Below, one piece after another: positions 14,952 through 16,312 of a stretch of 16,312 nt of DNA; within the stretch, counting starts at the first letter, position 1, and the number at the start of each line of letters is the position of its first letter. The notes under the pieces were generated by a model. It was not told where the DNA came from. It saw only the letters and a program-made list of their open reading frames with translations, and made no database searches. The translations under genes were made by a program, and so were the position numbers. The DNA is from Frankiales bacterium (lineage in GTDB: Bacteria; Actinomycetota; Actinomycetes; Mycobacteriales; SCTD01), in contig JAODNB010000200.1 in NCBI GenBank assembly GCA_025464795.1, positions 1 to 16,312 of the forward strand. Direction: 5' to 3'.

Positions 14952-16312
14952 GACGCCGCCTGCTGCTGCTGCTGCTCCTGGTCCTGCCACGGCCCGCGGT
15001 CGATGAGGTGCTCCTCGACCTGCCCGGGGCTGATCAGCGCCTCGGTCCGCTCGCCCTCAGCCGGTCCGCCGTCGTCACCGGCGAGCACCCAGGTGTCCTT
15101 GGACCCGCCGCCCTGACTGGAGTTCACCACCAGCGAGCCCTCGGGGAGGGCGACGCGGGTGAGGCCGCCGGGCACGACCCAGACGTTGGTGCCGTCGTTG
15201 ACGGCGAACGGACGGAGGTCGACGTGCCTCGGCGCCAGCCGCTCCCCCACGCTGGTGGGGCTGGTCGAGATCTGGACGACGCGCTGGGCGATCCAGGCCC
15301 GCGGGTCCTTCCGGATGGCGAGCGACAGCTCGTGCAGCTCGGAGTCGCTGGCCTGCGGGCCGATGACGAGCCCCTTGCCGCCGCTTCCGTCGACCGGCTT
15401 GAGGACGAGCGTGTCGAGGTGGGCGAGGACGTACTCGCACTCGTCGGCGTTCTCGAGTCGGTGGGTGTCGACGTTCTGCAGGATCGGCTCTTCTCCCAGG
15501 TAGTAGCGGGTCAGCTCCGGCACGTAGGTGTAGATGAGCTTGTCGTCCGCGACGCCGTTGCCGACCGCGTTCGCGATCGCGACCTTGCCCAGGCGCGCGG
15601 CGTTGAGGATCCCCGGGCACCCGACGAGGCTGTCGGGCCGGAAGTGCAACGGGTCGAGGAAGTCGTCGTCGATGCGCCGGTAGACGACGTCGACCCGCTG
15701 CTCCCCCGCCGTCGTCTTCATCCAGACGATCCCGTCCCGGCAGCTGAGGTCGCGGCCCTCGACGAGCTCGACGCCCATCATCCGCGCCAGCAGCGAGTGC
15801 TCGAAGTACGCGCTGTTGTAGACGCCGGGCGTGAGCACCACGACGGTCGGGTCGTCGACCCCTTCGGGCGCGGCGGCCTTCAGCGCCGAGAGCAGCCGCG
15901 CGGGGTACTCCGCCACGGGACGCACCCGGTGGCTCGCGAACAGCTCCGGGAAGACCCGGGCCATCGCGCGCCGGTTCTCCACGACGTAGGAGATGCCGCT
16001 CGGGGTGCGGAGGTTGTCCTCGAGCACGCGGAAGACGCCCTGCTCGTCCCGGATGAGATCGACGCCGGAGACGTGCACGCGCACGCCGTTGGCGGGGTTG
16101 ACGCCCTGAGCCGCCCGGCAGTGGGCGGAGCTGCTGACGATCACGTGCCGAGGCACGATGCCGTCCTTCAGGACCTGCTGGTCGCCGTACACGTCCGCGA
16201 GGAAGGCCTCGAGCGTGCGCACCCGCTGCTGCACGCCCTTCTCCACGGTCGTCCACTCGCTGGCGGTGACGACCCGGGGGACGAGGTCCAGCGGGAAGGT
16301 CCGCTCCTCGCC
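14945..16312 (-). CDS. Circularly permuted ATP-grasp protein (DUF404/DUF407), 5' end outside the window
   Basis: Predicted ATP-dependent carboxylate-amine ligase, 455 residues visible; the frame stays open to the right edge, so the N-terminus is missing (the family is about 480-520 aa). The frame before GTG 16246 reads typical family sequence (TFPLDLVPRVVTASEW), so that GTG is not the true start. Conserved features include VLEDNLRTPSGISYVVENR, VYRRIDDDFLDPL, a Gly-rich nucleotide loop LKPVDGSGGKGLV, DLRPFAV and NSSQGGGSKDTWVL. The role is probably forming an amide or isopeptide bond with the alpha-E and transglutaminase partners, substrate unknown. An unusual polar tail of about 55 residues follows the conserved end and contains five glutamines in a row. 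Confidence 0.93.
   Translation of the reverse strand, partial: GEERTFPLDLVPRVVTASEWTTVEKGVQQRVRTLEAFLADVYGDQQVLKDGIVPRHVIVSSSAHCRAAQGVNPANGVRVHVSGVDLIRDEQGVFRVLEDNLRTPSGISYVVENRRAMARVFPELFASHRVRPVAEYPARLLSALKAAAPEGVDDPTVVVLTPGVYNSAYFEHSLLARMMGVELVEGRDLSCRDGIVWMKTTAGEQRVDVVYRRIDDDFLDPLHFRPDSLVGCPGILNAARLGKVAIANAVGNGVADDKLIYTYVPELTRYYLGEEPILQNVDTHRLENADECEYVLAHLDTLVLKPVDGSGGKGLVIGPQASDSELHELSLAIRKDPRAWIAQRVVQISTSPTSVGERLAPRHVDLRPFAVNDGTNVWVVPGGLTRVALPEGSLVVNSSQGGGSKDTWVLAGDDGGPAEGERTEALISPGQVEEHLIDRGPWQDQEQQQQQAASC
14960..14980. repeat. CTG/CAG trinucleotide tract
   Basis: Five perfect CTG units (14960-14974), then CTC CTG. In the ATP-grasp frame (minus) this encodes Gln-Glu followed by five Gln near the C-terminus, 9 bp upstream of the alpha-E start codon. 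Short tandem tracts like this can slip and change length. Confidence 0.6.

Overview
The window is about 16.3 kb of dense, high-GC DNA (roughly 70% by eye) from a chromosome, almost certainly of an actinobacterium. The evidence is strong G/C bias at third codon positions, long antisense shadow ORFs, GTG and TTG starts, very short gene gaps, and a gene set (lepA, hemW, the circularly permuted ATP-grasp / alpha-E / transglutaminase operon) that is also found along one stretch of the Mycobacterium chromosome. A Propionibacteriales-like organism (Nocardioides relatives) would fit, but that placement is only an impression. I see no tRNA, rRNA, CRISPR array, insertion sequence or phage gene. The only gene-free stretches are 1460-1715 and 5735-5877, both shorter than 300 bases.

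Layout, left to right. A DEAD-box RNA helicase (minus, TTG start, structured leader) diverges from a small DUF4870 membrane protein (plus). That gene meets hemW (minus) end to end. hemW lies directly behind a YbdK-type glutamate-cysteine ligase homologue (minus). The ligase diverges from a histidine phosphatase (plus) across only 19 bp. The phosphatase overlaps the 3' end of a secreted GH16 glycoside hydrolase (minus). Next come an S9 peptidase and, upstream of it in the same unit, an MFS transporter (both minus). The transporter diverges across 25 bp from an SRPBCC protein (plus), which meets lepA (minus) end to end. lepA follows an amidohydrolase (minus) that diverges from an M24 metallopeptidase-like protein (plus). 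The peptidase shares a CTAG stop with the last gene of a three-gene overlapping operon (all minus): circularly permuted ATP-grasp (cut by the right edge), alpha-E protein, transglutaminase.

The most interesting signals lie at gene boundaries. Many genes start 5-7 nt downstream of a TANNNT -10 hexamer with no ribosome binding site, which is the signature of leaderless mRNAs. In two places the TAG stop codon of the upstream gene is also the first half of the -10 hexamer of the next gene (hemW and lepA). One divergent pair appears to use nearly the same six base pairs as the -10 element on both strands. All five CTAG tetranucleotides that I find in the window lie at gene boundaries.

Functionally this is a mix of core genes (LepA, HemW, helicase) and accessory enzymes. 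The ATP-grasp / alpha-E / transglutaminase operon is the nearest thing to a poorly described system: it is predicted to make or rearrange peptide or isopeptide bonds on an unknown substrate. Two peptide-bond or amide-bond hydrolases (M24-like and amidohydrolase) lie right next to it.
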